A stretch of DNA of 39,670 nt, from NCBI GenBank assembly GCA_022652945.1, contig JALCRV010000003.1:152128-191797 (forward strand). The letters run 5' to 3'. The translations under genes and the position numbers were made by a program. Under the pieces are notes generated by a model that saw only the letters and a program-made list of their open reading frames with translations, was not told the DNA's origin and ran no database searches. Shown piece by piece: positions 25,402 to 34,589 of the stretch; position 1 is the first letter of the stretch, and each line of letters starts with the position of its first letter. Origin of the DNA: Bacilli bacterium. GTDB lineage: Bacteria > Bacillota_I > Bacilli_A > RFN20 > CAG-288.

Positions 25402-27540
25402 ATGAAAATCAAAAGACTTACCGGTGTGCTTTTGGCCACTCTGTTCGCCTTAGTTTCCTGTCAAAGCGGGTCTTCTTCAGTCGCTTCCGAAGCTATTTCG
25501 TCATCAAATGGAGGAAGTTCAGACGTGAATAAATCAAGTGAATTATCCTCAGAAGTCTCTTCCTCGATTGTTTCTTCTCAGACTCAATCTTCTTCCGAGA
25601 TCTCTTCCGCCGTCTCTTCGGAGAGTTCTTCTATAATCTCTTCTTCCTCGAATTCTTCTTTACCTGAAGTCAGCGGTAAGGAGGCTTTAAATCAACTGAA
25701 GAGTTCACCTTTTAAATCTAATATCTCTTCTTCCTCCTCTCTCGGGCTTTCTTCTTTAGCTGAGTGTGGAATCGATGAAATCAAATTCAACGAAGAAGAG
25801 AAGTACCCGGTCCCATCTGAAGGGACGATCTACCGGGTTGAAGATTACGGTCTTAGTCCAGATAATGATTTGAATTCTCCGAAATTGAATACTTTGCTCG
25901 CCTCTTTAAAGGATGTCGCTGGAACGAAGATCGTGAAGATACCTTCCGGCACTTACTTATTCTCTAACACGCTGAATTTCGATGGCTTAAAAGATGTCTA
26001 CCTTGTCGGTGAAAAAGATACTTTGCTTCTTTTTATCGGTTGGGGAACTTATATCAGCGCCAAAAACTCCAGCAATATCCACTTCAATTCTTTAAAGTTC
26101 GATATGAAATACTCTCCGACTGTCGAAGGAACTATCAGCAGTTTTGATGAGTCGGTCAGCGGAAGCCCGGTGATCGTCTTAGATATTCCTTCCGAATTCG
26201 ATTTGACTAACGATAACTACGCTTCCTGGTTGAACTCTCCAGGTCGGGGTTCTTATATGGAATGTTATTTTGATGAGCCATCTCAAACTTACGTGCCGGA
26301 TACCAGCGCCAACCTTTTCTATAATTCCACCGGCAGCCAAAGCCAGAAGGGGATTACGAAAGCTTCTTATAATTCCGCTTCTCATCAATTAAGCGTGACG
26401 CTTTCAACTGACTTCCCGTATTGGACTTATCGTACGCCTTCGAAAGGTAAACATGTTTCGATGGCGTTTACGATGTATGAAAATTCGGGTTTCTATTTCC
26501 TCGATGATCAGGATGTTTATTTTGAGCATATCGAAGTAGCGACAACCGGTGGCATGGGCTTTAGAGCTGAAAGAGGGAAAGATTTCCATCTTAATCATGT
26601 CCGTTTTGCTCCCTTTGCTTCCTCTTCACGAATCATGACCTGCACGGCTGATATTATCCACACGATTAACTTAGAAGGAAAACTGGATATTACTAACAGC
26701 CTTCTGCAAGGCAGCCACGATGATGCCTTAAATATTAAGCAATTCTATGGAAAAGTCACTTCAGTCACCGCATCTGCTAAAGAAATCGATGTCGGACAGA
26801 CTCAGTCGGAAGTGACAGCGAAGTACGAAATCGGAGATAAGTTAGATCTGTATCAGATGAGCGATATGGCTCTGATGGATTCTTTCACCGTGACCGATGT
26901 CACCAAGAGCGGGACCAATTACTATCTGACCGTCGATCACCGTCCTTCTTCTGATTTAGTCGGTTGCTTAGTCGGTAACGATACTAAGTCTACGCATATG
27001 AATTTAGATAACTCTTTAATCCAATCGAAGAGAAACCGCGGGATTCTATTCCAGACCCGCTATTCCTCCATCACTAATTGCTGCTTCAGAAATGTTGTCA
27101 TGGGAGCGATTCAAATCTTAGGTATTTATGATGTTTTCGGAGAAGGGATTTTACCGACTAATATCACCTTAAGCGGTAATAAATTCATCAAAAACAGCGG
27201 GGATATCTCAATCTTTACTTACGGGTCTTCCTCTACGGCCTCTTCCTGTTCCATCCACGACATTCAGATCAATAACAATTTCTTCTATGACACGATGGAT
27301 CAAAGCAGTAACGTCCTAGGTGGACGTAATGTCAGCTTCAACAATAATCTTTTCTATTTTGATCGGAAAGCTGCTTCGCCTTTTATTAGGATTAACCAGA
27401 CTATCGATTCCGATTTCAGCAACAACTTAGGTGTCTTTTCTGGCGTTCCGATTATAGGCATTGTCTTCTTAGCTCAGGATACAGGAGTCAGCGGAATTAC
27501 CGCTACCAATAACTTATTCAAGGAGGATACAGAGTTATGA
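25402..27540 (+). CDS. Beta-helix lipoprotein, polysaccharide-active candidate (paralogue 1)
   Basis: This 712-residue lipoprotein has lipobox LVSC (Cys20) and an exceptionally long Ser-rich tether (about 22-125). The pectate-lyase-like start YRVEDYGLSPDNDLN... VKIPSGTYLFSNTLNFDGL leads into a right-handed parallel beta-helix. Conserved SHDDALNIK (438-446) and KRNRGIL (543-549) recur in the next gene at matching places and recall the Asp-Asp and Arg-Gly sites of beta-helix glycosidases such as GH110 alpha-galactosidases. Family assignment is uncertain; the protein may be a hydrolase or a lyase. It starts 2 bases after the binding-protein stop codon. Action is extracellular, generating oligosaccharides for the importer. 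Confidence 0.75.
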   Translation: MKIKRLTGVLLATLFALVSCQSGSSSVASEAISSSNGGSSDVNKSSELSSEVSSSIVSSQTQSSSEISSAVSSESSSIISSSSNSSLPEVSGKEALNQLKSSPFKSNISSSSSLGLSSLAECGIDEIKFNEEEKYPVPSEGTIYRVEDYGLSPDNDLNSPKLNTLLASLKDVAGTKIVKIPSGTYLFSNTLNFDGLKDVYLVGEKDTLLLFIGWGTYISAKNSSNIHFNSLKFDMKYSPTVEGTISSFDESVSGSPVIVLDIPSEFDLTNDNYASWLNSPGRGSYMECYFDEPSQTYVPDTSANLFYNSTGSQSQKGITKASYNSASHQLSVTLSTDFPYWTYRTPSKGKHVSMAFTMYENSGFYFLDDQDVYFEHIEVATTGGMGFRAERGKDFHLNHVRFAPFASSSRIMTCTADIIHTINLEGKLDITNSLLQGSHDDALNIKQFYGKVTSVTASAKEIDVGQTQSEVTAKYEIGDKLDLYQMSDMALMDSFTVTDVTKSGTNYYLTVDHRPSSDLVGCLVGNDTKSTHMNLDNSLIQSKRNRGILFQTRYSSITNCCFRNVVMGAIQILGIYDVFGEGILPTNITLSGNKFIKNSGDISIFTYGSSSTASSCSIHDIQINNNFFYDTMDQSSNVLGGRNVSFNNNLFYFDRKAASPFIRINQTIDSDFSNNLGVFSGVPIIGIVFLAQDTGVSGITATNNLFKEDTEL

Positions 27541-30500
27541 AAAAAATAAGTGTTCTTTCAACCTTGGCTTTGCTGGGTCTTCTTGTCAGTTTGGCTTCCT
27601 GCGGAGGTACTCCTACTAACTCTTCTCAAGTAAATTCTTCCGCTATATCTCAGAATAATTCTTCCTCTGTTGTTTCAAGCCAATCTTCTACTCTTACCCA
27701 TGTCGAAAGCCTTTCCTTAGCTGCGGAAACGACGACTATTAAAGAAGGCGAGAACATCCAAGTAAATCTGACGGTTCTCCCGGAAAACGCTTCGGATAAA
27801 AGCGTCGTTTATTCTGTCAGCGATCAGAATATTCTTTCAGTTTCGACATCCGGTTTAGTGAGCGGAATTAAAGAAGGCAGCGGAGAAGTGATCGCTACTT
27901 CTAACGATGGCGGTAAGACAGCTAGATTAGCGATAACCGTAGTAAAAGGCGGAGAAAATGCTTACTTAGCAATCGATGATTACGCCGCGGCTCTTTCTAA
28001 AGATCCTTATACGGTAACTGGCTTATCCGGACAAGCGAAATACGGTCTTTCTCAAGGTGACCAGGTCGGGGTTAACGCCTCTGCCATTCAGGAACGCTTC
28101 CCCTCCAAGGCTGATAGCGAATTTGAAGCGGGACGAATCATCGACTATTCCAAGCTGACCTTAAATCAGATTCAAACAGTTGTCCCGGGCGGGGAAGATA
28201 ATCCGCTTAACCGGTTGCAGACAGCTTTCAGCCTTGCTAAAGACTTAGCGGATGATACGAAATTCACCAAGATTAAATTACCAGGCGGGACTTTAAATCT
28301 GGATACTTCGAATGTCTCGGAAGCCAAAGCTTTCAATATTACCGGTTTAAAGAATACGTATATCGATGGCCAGGGGACTAATGTGGTCTTAAATGTCGGA
28401 GAGAATCTCGCCTGGAAAGGCTTTTTAAACCTCAGCAATGCGAAGAATGTTTATTTTAATGACTTAACAGTCGATCAAGGCTTGCCTTCTAATCTTACCG
28501 GTGTGGTTTCTAGCGTTGATACCACCAACAATGCCATCACAGTTGCGGTTAAAAACTCATTTAATCCTTTAGTCAAAGCGATACTGAAGAAAAATCAGAC
28601 CACCAATCTGGCTTTGCGTTCCTGGGTGGAATTCAACGCTTCTACTTTAGCTCCGCTCCAAGGTGGAAACTTCCGCGTCGATGATTTCTATTCTTACGCC
28701 ATCAGCGGAGATGAAACGAGCGGATATTCTATCGCTGTGAAGTTTAAGACACAAATCAACAATCCGGGTAAAGGATCTTTAGCTTCCTTGCAGTTTACCC
28801 AGTATGATGCTCCGATGATGAACTTTGCTGATTCGGAAGGGATTTACCTTGAGAATCTTACTATCCATCATGCCGCAGGTATGGCCTTAACCTGTGAAAG
28901 TATCACGGGCTTCTACGCCAACCGCTTCAATTTAAGCTTAATCAAAGGCACTGAAGATTTGATGACAGCGACTGCCGATGGCATGCATTTCAATCAGATG
29001 CACGGCGATTGCCAAGTGACTAATAGCTTAATTGAGAATTCTCACGATGATGCTTTAAATATCAAACACGGTTACTGGTATAAGTTAGCTGATGCCGAAG
29101 GCGGCAGCACTAAGCAGATGACCGCCGTGAAACTGACCGGCTCTGTCACCGCTCCGAAAGTCGGAGATAAAGTCATGGTTTTCGATGAGACTTCCTTTGA
29201 AGGACATAACCCGACTCAAGGCTACTATACGATCGCTTCCATCAACGTTACTTCGACTTCCCTTGTCTTCACCGTCAACGAAAGAATGTCCTCGGTAGCG
29301 GACTGGGGAAATTGCCGAGTGACTTTCCTTTCTTCAACCCCTTCCTTTGTCTTTAAGAATAACATTGTCCGCAATAAGAGAAACCGGGGAATCTTAGTTC
29401 AGGTCCCGGGAGCGGATATTGAAAACAATTCTTTCATCAATGTCGGCCACGGCTCGATTCAAGCCGCAACCAGCATGGATATTTATAACGAAGCCACTTT
29501 GCCTAGCGGGATTACAGTGAAGAATAATAAGTTCATTTCTAACTGCTATATCACCCCCGAGCCTTTATACGGGGATGTCTCCTTCTTCGCGATTTCTTCC
29601 AACTGGACCGTCGCTCCGGCGGGAACTATTAAAAACGCCACGGTTGAGAATAACTTCTTCACCCGCAACGGCAATGCCTGCATGGCTTTCCGCGGGGCTT
29701 CCGATTGCTCCATCAAGGATAATCTCTTCTACGAATGCTCCCGTACCCAACCCTCCGGTGAGACCTTTAACTGCTTGTTCTTCCTTTATAACGGCAGCGG
29801 AATCACTATGGAAGGCAACTATAACCAATACACTTTGGAAAAGGGTCTATCGGGGATTATTCTCCAAGGCTTAGCGACTGAATCCAGCGTCACTTTAAAA
29901 GACAATTATCAGGTGGCTTTCCAAGTCAATAACCAAGCCGGCCCGAAAGTCGATGTTTCTAAAGCGACCGGGGCGATCAGCGTCGATGCTTCCTTAGCTG
30001 ATTGGGATCAAGTTAACCCTCTTAATATTGCCCTTGATGGTTATTCAGATGCGGAAGGAAATGCTGTAACTCCTGAATCCATCGCTGATCATTTCAAAGT
30101 CAACAAACTGATGATGACCTATGACGATAACGGCATTTATTTCGGTGTCGATGTCTTCGATAACAAAATCGATGTGAAGACTATCAACGATTTCTGGCTC
30201 GGCGATTGCTTGGAGTTATTTATGTCCACGGTGGTTGATATGCCTAATGCGGACATGATGGTTTATAAAGACCAAGGCGGTGTCTTACAGGCGGCCTTTG
30301 CTCCGACTTGGAAGAGTTCTTCCTATTACACGCTCGCTTCTCAGAGAACCAACTCTGCCTATCTGACCTCTTCTTCTAAGCCTTTGGTAGCTTTCAATTT
30401 GACGACTACTGGTTATACCTCTGAAATCGAGATTCCGTTTGCGATGGCACCGGAATTCAAGACGGCAATCGATAGCGGAAGTCAGATTGATATCGCCTTT

Positions 30501-30623
30501 GTCGTAGCTGACTGCGAACGAGCTGATCTCGGCTTAAAGAGAGTACAAGTCAGCAACGTCCCTCACTTTGTCGAGAACTATAAGACCAAGACACAAAGAA
30601 TGCCTCAGTATTTCTTCAAGTAG
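27537..30623 (+). CDS. BIG2 / beta-helix / CBM9-like lipoprotein (paralogue 2)
   Basis: This 1028-residue lipoprotein has lipobox LASC (Cys22) and a Ser-rich spacer. A bacterial Ig-like group 2 domain (about 54-137) precedes a beta-helix region (about 190-800) with SHDDALNIK (502-510) and KRNRGIL (614-620), matching the upstream paralogue. The C-terminal domain (about 804-1025) has WLGDCLELFMST and EIEIPFA, as in CBM9 carbohydrate-binding modules. Its ATG overlaps the upstream stop codon (ATGA) after GGAGG, so the pair is translationally coupled. The pair probably acts together on one surface-bound polysaccharide; the bond cleaved is unknown. Confidence 0.78.
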   Translation: MKKISVLSTLALLGLLVSLASCGGTPTNSSQVNSSAISQNNSSSVVSSQSSTLTHVESLSLAAETTTIKEGENIQVNLTVLPENASDKSVVYSVSDQNILSVSTSGLVSGIKEGSGEVIATSNDGGKTARLAITVVKGGENAYLAIDDYAAALSKDPYTVTGLSGQAKYGLSQGDQVGVNASAIQERFPSKADSEFEAGRIIDYSKLTLNQIQTVVPGGEDNPLNRLQTAFSLAKDLADDTKFTKIKLPGGTLNLDTSNVSEAKAFNITGLKNTYIDGQGTNVVLNVGENLAWKGFLNLSNAKNVYFNDLTVDQGLPSNLTGVVSSVDTTNNAITVAVKNSFNPLVKAILKKNQTTNLALRSWVEFNASTLAPLQGGNFRVDDFYSYAISGDETSGYSIAVKFKTQINNPGKGSLASLQFTQYDAPMMNFADSEGIYLENLTIHHAAGMALTCESITGFYANRFNLSLIKGTEDLMTATADGMHFNQMHGDCQVTNSLIENSHDDALNIKHGYWYKLADAEGGSTKQMTAVKLTGSVTAPKVGDKVMVFDETSFEGHNPTQGYYTIASINVTSTSLVFTVNERMSSVADWGNCRVTFLSSTPSFVFKNNIVRNKRNRGILVQVPGADIENNSFINVGHGSIQAATSMDIYNEATLPSGITVKNNKFISNCYITPEPLYGDVSFFAISSNWTVAPAGTIKNATVENNFFTRNGNACMAFRGASDCSIKDNLFYECSRTQPSGETFNCLFFLYNGSGITMEGNYNQYTLEKGLSGIILQGLATESSVTLKDNYQVAFQVNNQAGPKVDVSKATGAISVDASLADWDQVNPLNIALDGYSDAEGNAVTPESIADHFKVNKLMMTYDDNGIYFGVDVFDNKIDVKTINDFWLGDCLELFMSTVVDMPNADMMVYKDQGGVLQAAFAPTWKSSSYYTLASQRTNSAYLTSSSKPLVAFNLTTTGYTSEIEIPFAMAPEFKTAIDSGSQIDIAFVVADCERADLGLKRVQVSNVPHFVENYKTKTQRMPQYFFK

Positions 30624-30645
30624 AGACGAGTCGTTTTCTATTGGT

Positions 30646-30674
30646 TTAAGCAGGGCTTCTAGAACCCTGTTTAA
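30646..30674 (+). other. Intercistronic hairpin before the Ser/Ala-rich lipoprotein
   Basis: TTAAGCAGGG and CCCTGTTTAA pair over 10 bases (one G-U) around a 9-base loop. The trailing T-run is short, so it may be a weak terminator or an RNA-processing site giving the next gene a different transcript level. Confidence 0.45.
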
Positions 30675-30721
30675 CATAAATCCTTCGTGTTTAATATCTT
30701 TTTCAGAAAGGAGAACAATCT

Positions 30722-33001
30722 ATGAAAAAGAAAATTCTGCCTTTAGTCCTGCTGACAATGGCAGGGCTCATGATGGCCTCCTGCGGAACTGTTACTAACA
30801 GTTCTTCTCAGGCATCCTCCTCTCCTGCTTCTTCTGTTGCTTCTTCTCAAGTCGCTTCGTCTGCTTCTTCTTCCGCTGCTTCTTCCGCTGTTGTCTCCTC
30901 GACCGTTTCTTCTTCCTCGGCGGTCTCTTCCGCCCCGGTCTCGACAGTTGTAGCAATCCACGTCACTTCCGTCAGCGTCCAAGCGGACAAGACTGAACTT
31001 GACGTCGGTGAAAAAGCTGCCCTGACAATCGGTGTTCTGCCGGAAGATGCGACCGATAAGACTTATACAGTTGTTTCTTCTGATCCGACGATTGCTTCCG
31101 TCAGCGGCAACGAAGTCACGGCTTTAAAGGCTGGTGATGTGAAGATTACCGTTACTTCTAACGATGGAGCTAAGACCGCTTCGGTCGATTTGAAGATTTA
31201 TGCGGCTGCGGCTCCGATCATCACCATCGGCGGTGAGAAGACTTATACCGTCGCGGCTGGTGTGGAGATGACTTTGCCGACTGTCTCGGCTAAGGATTAC
31301 CGTGGAGTAGATCTTACTTCAGCGATTGAAATCGAAGATTCCTTTGAAACCGGTACTTTGACTAACGCCGGAAAGTTCAAAGGAAATGTCGCTGGCGATC
31401 ATGTCATTTCCTATTACGTCGTTGATTCCGGCAATAGAGAAGCCGAAGAGTTTATCACTATTAGTGTCACTCCGGCTAATGCGGAAACTTTCGATACTAC
31501 CGGATATTCCGATCCGGAAGCGATTAAGACTTACGGGACTTATAAGGAAAACTACGCTAAAGGCAAGAAGTCCGTTCTGGCTTCTTCCGCCTCCGCTGCC
31601 TACATTACTTCCACCTCGGAAGCCATAGCTGGCAACTCTTTAATTATCGATGCTAACCAGACCGCTGGTTCAGCTGCTAAATCAGTCTTCTTAACTGGTT
31701 TAACTGATAATTTCTTAAGAGATACCGCCGTGACTTATCAGGTTTCCTTTAAGTATAAGGTCCTGACTGATGCTTCTTCCGCCTCCACTTGGTCTAACTT
31801 CTACTTCGGCCTTTCCTGGGATGGCTTCGATGGCTTAAACAATGCCTTCGTCGGCAGCAATTATGTTAAGGACCAGGTCTATGACTATACTTGCACCTTC
31901 CCGGCCACAACGATTCCTAGCGGTGGCAACGCTTATTTCTTCTTCTTCAAATTAGCGGCGGCTTCGGAAGAAGCTAAGCTCGCTTTCGACTCGATCACTA
32001 TCACCACGAAAGAGACCGCTAAGGTCACCGTAGTTACCCCGACCGCTGATCAACTTCAGGCTGAAGGTGGATTTACTTGGAACTGGGGCGATAAAGGCAA
32101 CACGGTTTCTAATGGTGAAACCGTCCTAGTCGATAATATCGAGGATGCGACTTTAAAGGCTGGAATTAAGGCTGACACCACTAATTTCGGTGTTAACGTC
32201 ATGAAACTGACCAACGCTGATTCCCATTTATTCGGTGGTTTAACTACTGATAATATGATCGTCGGCAAGCTCCTCAAGGTTGATTTCACTTACTACAATA
32301 AGAACAACGGTGGCTTTAACATCATCATGATGGGCACTTCTGGTAATGTCACCTTGTCCCCGACGGTCACCAATGTCGGAGAAGTCTACACCGTCCACGT
32401 TGAGGCCAAGATTCTCGCTGGGCAGTATGGCTTCAATATTTACGGTGCCGGCAATGCGGCTTTCGAGATCTATGTCGGCAACATTACCGCCGCTTTAACT
32501 GATGCCCCGGTCGCTCCGACTGATCAGACAGCTAACGGCTACAAGGTCGGAGATAGCTGGTCTTGGGATGCTCGTCAATGGGGCGCTGCTGATAAGACTT
32601 CGTGGAAGTGTGAAGCGTACGATTCCAACGCTGATGCGATTGCTAATACAGCGATGGGCACCGCTCCGATGAAGTTCACCTTCAACGCTTGCTCCAACGT
32701 CACCATGGAATGGTTCCAGGCGGGTGGCAAGATTGAAGTCGGCTGCAAGTATAAGATTGAACTTAACTACTACATCGTTTCTTATACGGATGGGGCTCAC
32801 TTGTATTACAACGTCGATAATTCCGCTTTCCTTGATGCGGGAATCGAAACGACCGCTGGTTACCATAAGGCCACGATTGAGTGGACGGCAACTAAAGGTG
32901 TCGATTTCTTCTCCTTCTATGTTCTCGGAAGCGAAACTATTACCGGCTCGATGTATGTCGGACCGTTGAGCGTCACTCTCGAGGCGCTGGCTGTCGCTTA
33001 G
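30722..33001 (+). CDS. Ser/Ala-rich lipoprotein with BIG2 and carbohydrate-binding-like domains
   Basis: This 759-residue lipoprotein has a signal with MASC lipobox (Cys21) and a Ser/Ala/Val tether (about 25-75). A BIG2 domain (about 80-155; ELDVGEKAALTIGVLPEDATDK) and a second Ig-like domain (about 163-250) follow. Three consecutive beta-sandwich modules fill about 260-755, the last two with related tryptophan-rich starts (FTWNWGDKGNT; WSWDARQWGAADKTSW). No catalytic motif is apparent, so it is probably a glycan-binding surface protein that holds substrate for the neighbouring enzymes. An AAAGGAG site supports the start. A strong terminator follows, which suggests high expression and makes it the end of the importer operon. 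Confidence 0.78.
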   Translation: MKKKILPLVLLTMAGLMMASCGTVTNSSSQASSSPASSVASSQVASSASSSAASSAVVSSTVSSSSAVSSAPVSTVVAIHVTSVSVQADKTELDVGEKAALTIGVLPEDATDKTYTVVSSDPTIASVSGNEVTALKAGDVKITVTSNDGAKTASVDLKIYAAAAPIITIGGEKTYTVAAGVEMTLPTVSAKDYRGVDLTSAIEIEDSFETGTLTNAGKFKGNVAGDHVISYYVVDSGNREAEEFITISVTPANAETFDTTGYSDPEAIKTYGTYKENYAKGKKSVLASSASAAYITSTSEAIAGNSLIIDANQTAGSAAKSVFLTGLTDNFLRDTAVTYQVSFKYKVLTDASSASTWSNFYFGLSWDGFDGLNNAFVGSNYVKDQVYDYTCTFPATTIPSGGNAYFFFFKLAAASEEAKLAFDSITITTKETAKVTVVTPTADQLQAEGGFTWNWGDKGNTVSNGETVLVDNIEDATLKAGIKADTTNFGVNVMKLTNADSHLFGGLTTDNMIVGKLLKVDFTYYNKNNGGFNIIMMGTSGNVTLSPTVTNVGEVYTVHVEAKILAGQYGFNIYGAGNAAFEIYVGNITAALTDAPVAPTDQTANGYKVGDSWSWDARQWGAADKTSWKCEAYDSNADAIANTAMGTAPMKFTFNACSNVTMEWFQAGGKIEVGCKYKIELNYYIVSYTDGAHLYYNVDNSAFLDAGIETTAGYHKATIEWTATKGVDFFSFYVLGSETITGSMYVGPLSVTLEALAVA

Positions 33002-33022
33002 TCTTTCAGTTATTCGTCTAAT

Positions 33023-33065
33023 CACATCGGGGGCGGGGATATTCCCCGCCTCCCAATGTGTTTTT
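33023..33065 (+). terminator. Strong intrinsic terminator between lipoprotein and GH127-like gene
   Basis: CACAT-C-GGGGGCGGGGA pairs with TCCCCGCCTCCC-AATGTG over about 16 base pairs with one small internal loop, then TTTTT. The next gene's ribosome site begins only 4 bases after the T-run and no clear promoter lies between, so downstream expression may depend on read-through. Confidence 0.9.
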
Positions 33066-33079
33066 AAAAAAGGAAACAT

Positions 33080-34585
33080 ATGAATATTATTAAAGGGGAA
33101 CTCGGCGAACGCATCAAGCTTAATAGAGCACGCTTAAGCGATCCTATCTATAATCCACCTAAGCTTTTCGAAAAGCATGGAGAATGGCCGGGGGATTTTG
33201 AGGGGCGAGCTATTTTAAGCCTTTGTTCGCTTTACGAAGCCGAAAAGGATGATAAGGCAGAAAATGAGAGTATCAGAAGACAACTGAAGGCTATTTTTGA
33301 TGTTCTGCCGAATTTTTTAAATGAGCATAAGTATTTTGGGCCGGTTTTTAATACGCTTTTTGTCAATGAACAGCAGGTTGCGGGTAATTCTTGGTATCTA
33401 CGAGGCTTGATTGCCTATTACAAGATTACCGGTGACGAGAAGTATCTTGATTGGGTTAAACAGATCACTAAGGAATTCTTGATTCCTTTAGCTCCTTATT
33501 TTGACTTTTATCCGCTGGCCAAGCGCGCTATCGGGGGTGTCGGTGGTGCGCTCGAAGGCAGCATTATCAATAAATGGCAGGTGTCGACCGATGTCGGGTG
33601 TGCTTTTATTATGCTCGATGGTTATACTGCTGCTTATGATTTAACTAAAGATGTCGAATTGCTGCCGGCGATTGAAAATATCATCACCGTGTTCCAGCAG
33701 ACTGATTTTGTGAAATTGGGTTGGCAGACTCACGCCAGCTTATCAGCAACTAGAGGTGTCCTAAGATTTTATAAGACGACGGGAAATAAAGAGTATTTAG
33801 AATATGCGAAGAAGAATGTCGAGCGTTACTTGAATGAGGGCATGACTTATGATTTTGCGAATTTTAACTGGTTCCACAGAGAAAATTCCTGGACAGAGCC
33901 CTGCTGTATTATCGATTCCTTGATCCTTTTTAAAACCCTTTATGAATTGACGGGTGAAGAAAGATACTTAGATATCTTTAATAAGGCTTATATCAACTCG
34001 CTTAGGACTTTCCAAAGGGACAATGGCGGGGCGGGGTGTTCTACCTGCGCTCACGATGATAATTATGTTATTAAGCCTTATCTTTATGAGGCGTTCTTCT
34101 GCTGCACAATGCGGATGGGGGAAGGCTTTGATAAAATGGCTTCTTTCGATCTGGTGCCTCAAAAGGATGGCTCTTATTTTGCTCCTTACCCTGTTCATCT
34201 GCTTAAGAAGATAGATGGCAATCAGTTAGAAATCGATGCTGATATTTATAATTCTGAAAGAATCACAGTAAAAACCGATAAGCCTTGTAAGTTAGTGATC
34301 TATGTTCCGGAAGGGTTCTCTTTAATAAAGAAATATCCTTCCTGCCAATTAAAAATGAATAGATTATTTATCGAAATTACCGGCAAAGGTTCATTCGATT
34401 TCGAGTATAATATCACTGTAAAACGCAAAGGAAATCTGAAATTCTACGGAGATATGTTGTTGAGTAAAAAAGACAATCCGACAGAAGGGAAGACGTTTAT
34501 CATCGACGGAGAAGAATATTCCTACCTGAACGACAATCGCAAGTTTTCTAAAGAAGAACTTGAGAAAACGGAGCAACATCTTTAG
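33080..34585 (+). CDS. GH127-superfamily (DUF1680-like) protein, putative beta-L-arabinofuranosidase
   Basis: This 501-residue protein has no signal peptide. Helical-toroid patterns (LRGLIAYYKITGDEKYLDWVKQI; LYELTGEERYLDIFNKAY) surround the hallmark of the GH127 superfamily: Glu-x-Cys (E273-C275) and Cys-Cys (C341-C342, in FFCCTMRMGEG). In the characterised beta-L-arabinofuranosidase HypBA1, E338, C340, C417 and C418 bind zinc and C417 is the nucleophile, so the active site looks intact. It is shorter than the usual 600-700 residues. It would act in the cytoplasm on imported oligosaccharides and is followed at once by a GH78-like gene. Related families (GH142, GH146) have similar centres, so the exact specificity is open. 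Confidence 0.8.
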   Translation: MNIIKGELGERIKLNRARLSDPIYNPPKLFEKHGEWPGDFEGRAILSLCSLYEAEKDDKAENESIRRQLKAIFDVLPNFLNEHKYFGPVFNTLFVNEQQVAGNSWYLRGLIAYYKITGDEKYLDWVKQITKEFLIPLAPYFDFYPLAKRAIGGVGGALEGSIINKWQVSTDVGCAFIMLDGYTAAYDLTKDVELLPAIENIITVFQQTDFVKLGWQTHASLSATRGVLRFYKTTGNKEYLEYAKKNVERYLNEGMTYDFANFNWFHRENSWTEPCCIIDSLILFKTLYELTGEERYLDIFNKAYINSLRTFQRDNGGAGCSTCAHDDNYVIKPYLYEAFFCCTMRMGEGFDKMASFDLVPQKDGSYFAPYPVHLLKKIDGNQLEIDADIYNSERITVKTDKPCKLVIYVPEGFSLIKKYPSCQLKMNRLFIEITGKGSFDFEYNITVKRKGNLKFYGDMLLSKKDNPTEGKTFIIDGEEYSYLNDNRKFSKEELEKTEQHL

Positions 34586-34589
34586 ACCA

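Noticed and set aside
25460-25760. TC-rich tract considered as a tandem repeat or CRISPR-like array
   Set aside because: The units are irregular Ser codons within an open frame; no fixed repeat or spacer length.
32495-33079. Minus-strand 194-residue ORF, the longest shadow frame
   Set aside because: It is antisense to the carbohydrate-binding-like lipoprotein, runs across the terminator hairpin and has a composition unlike real proteins here.
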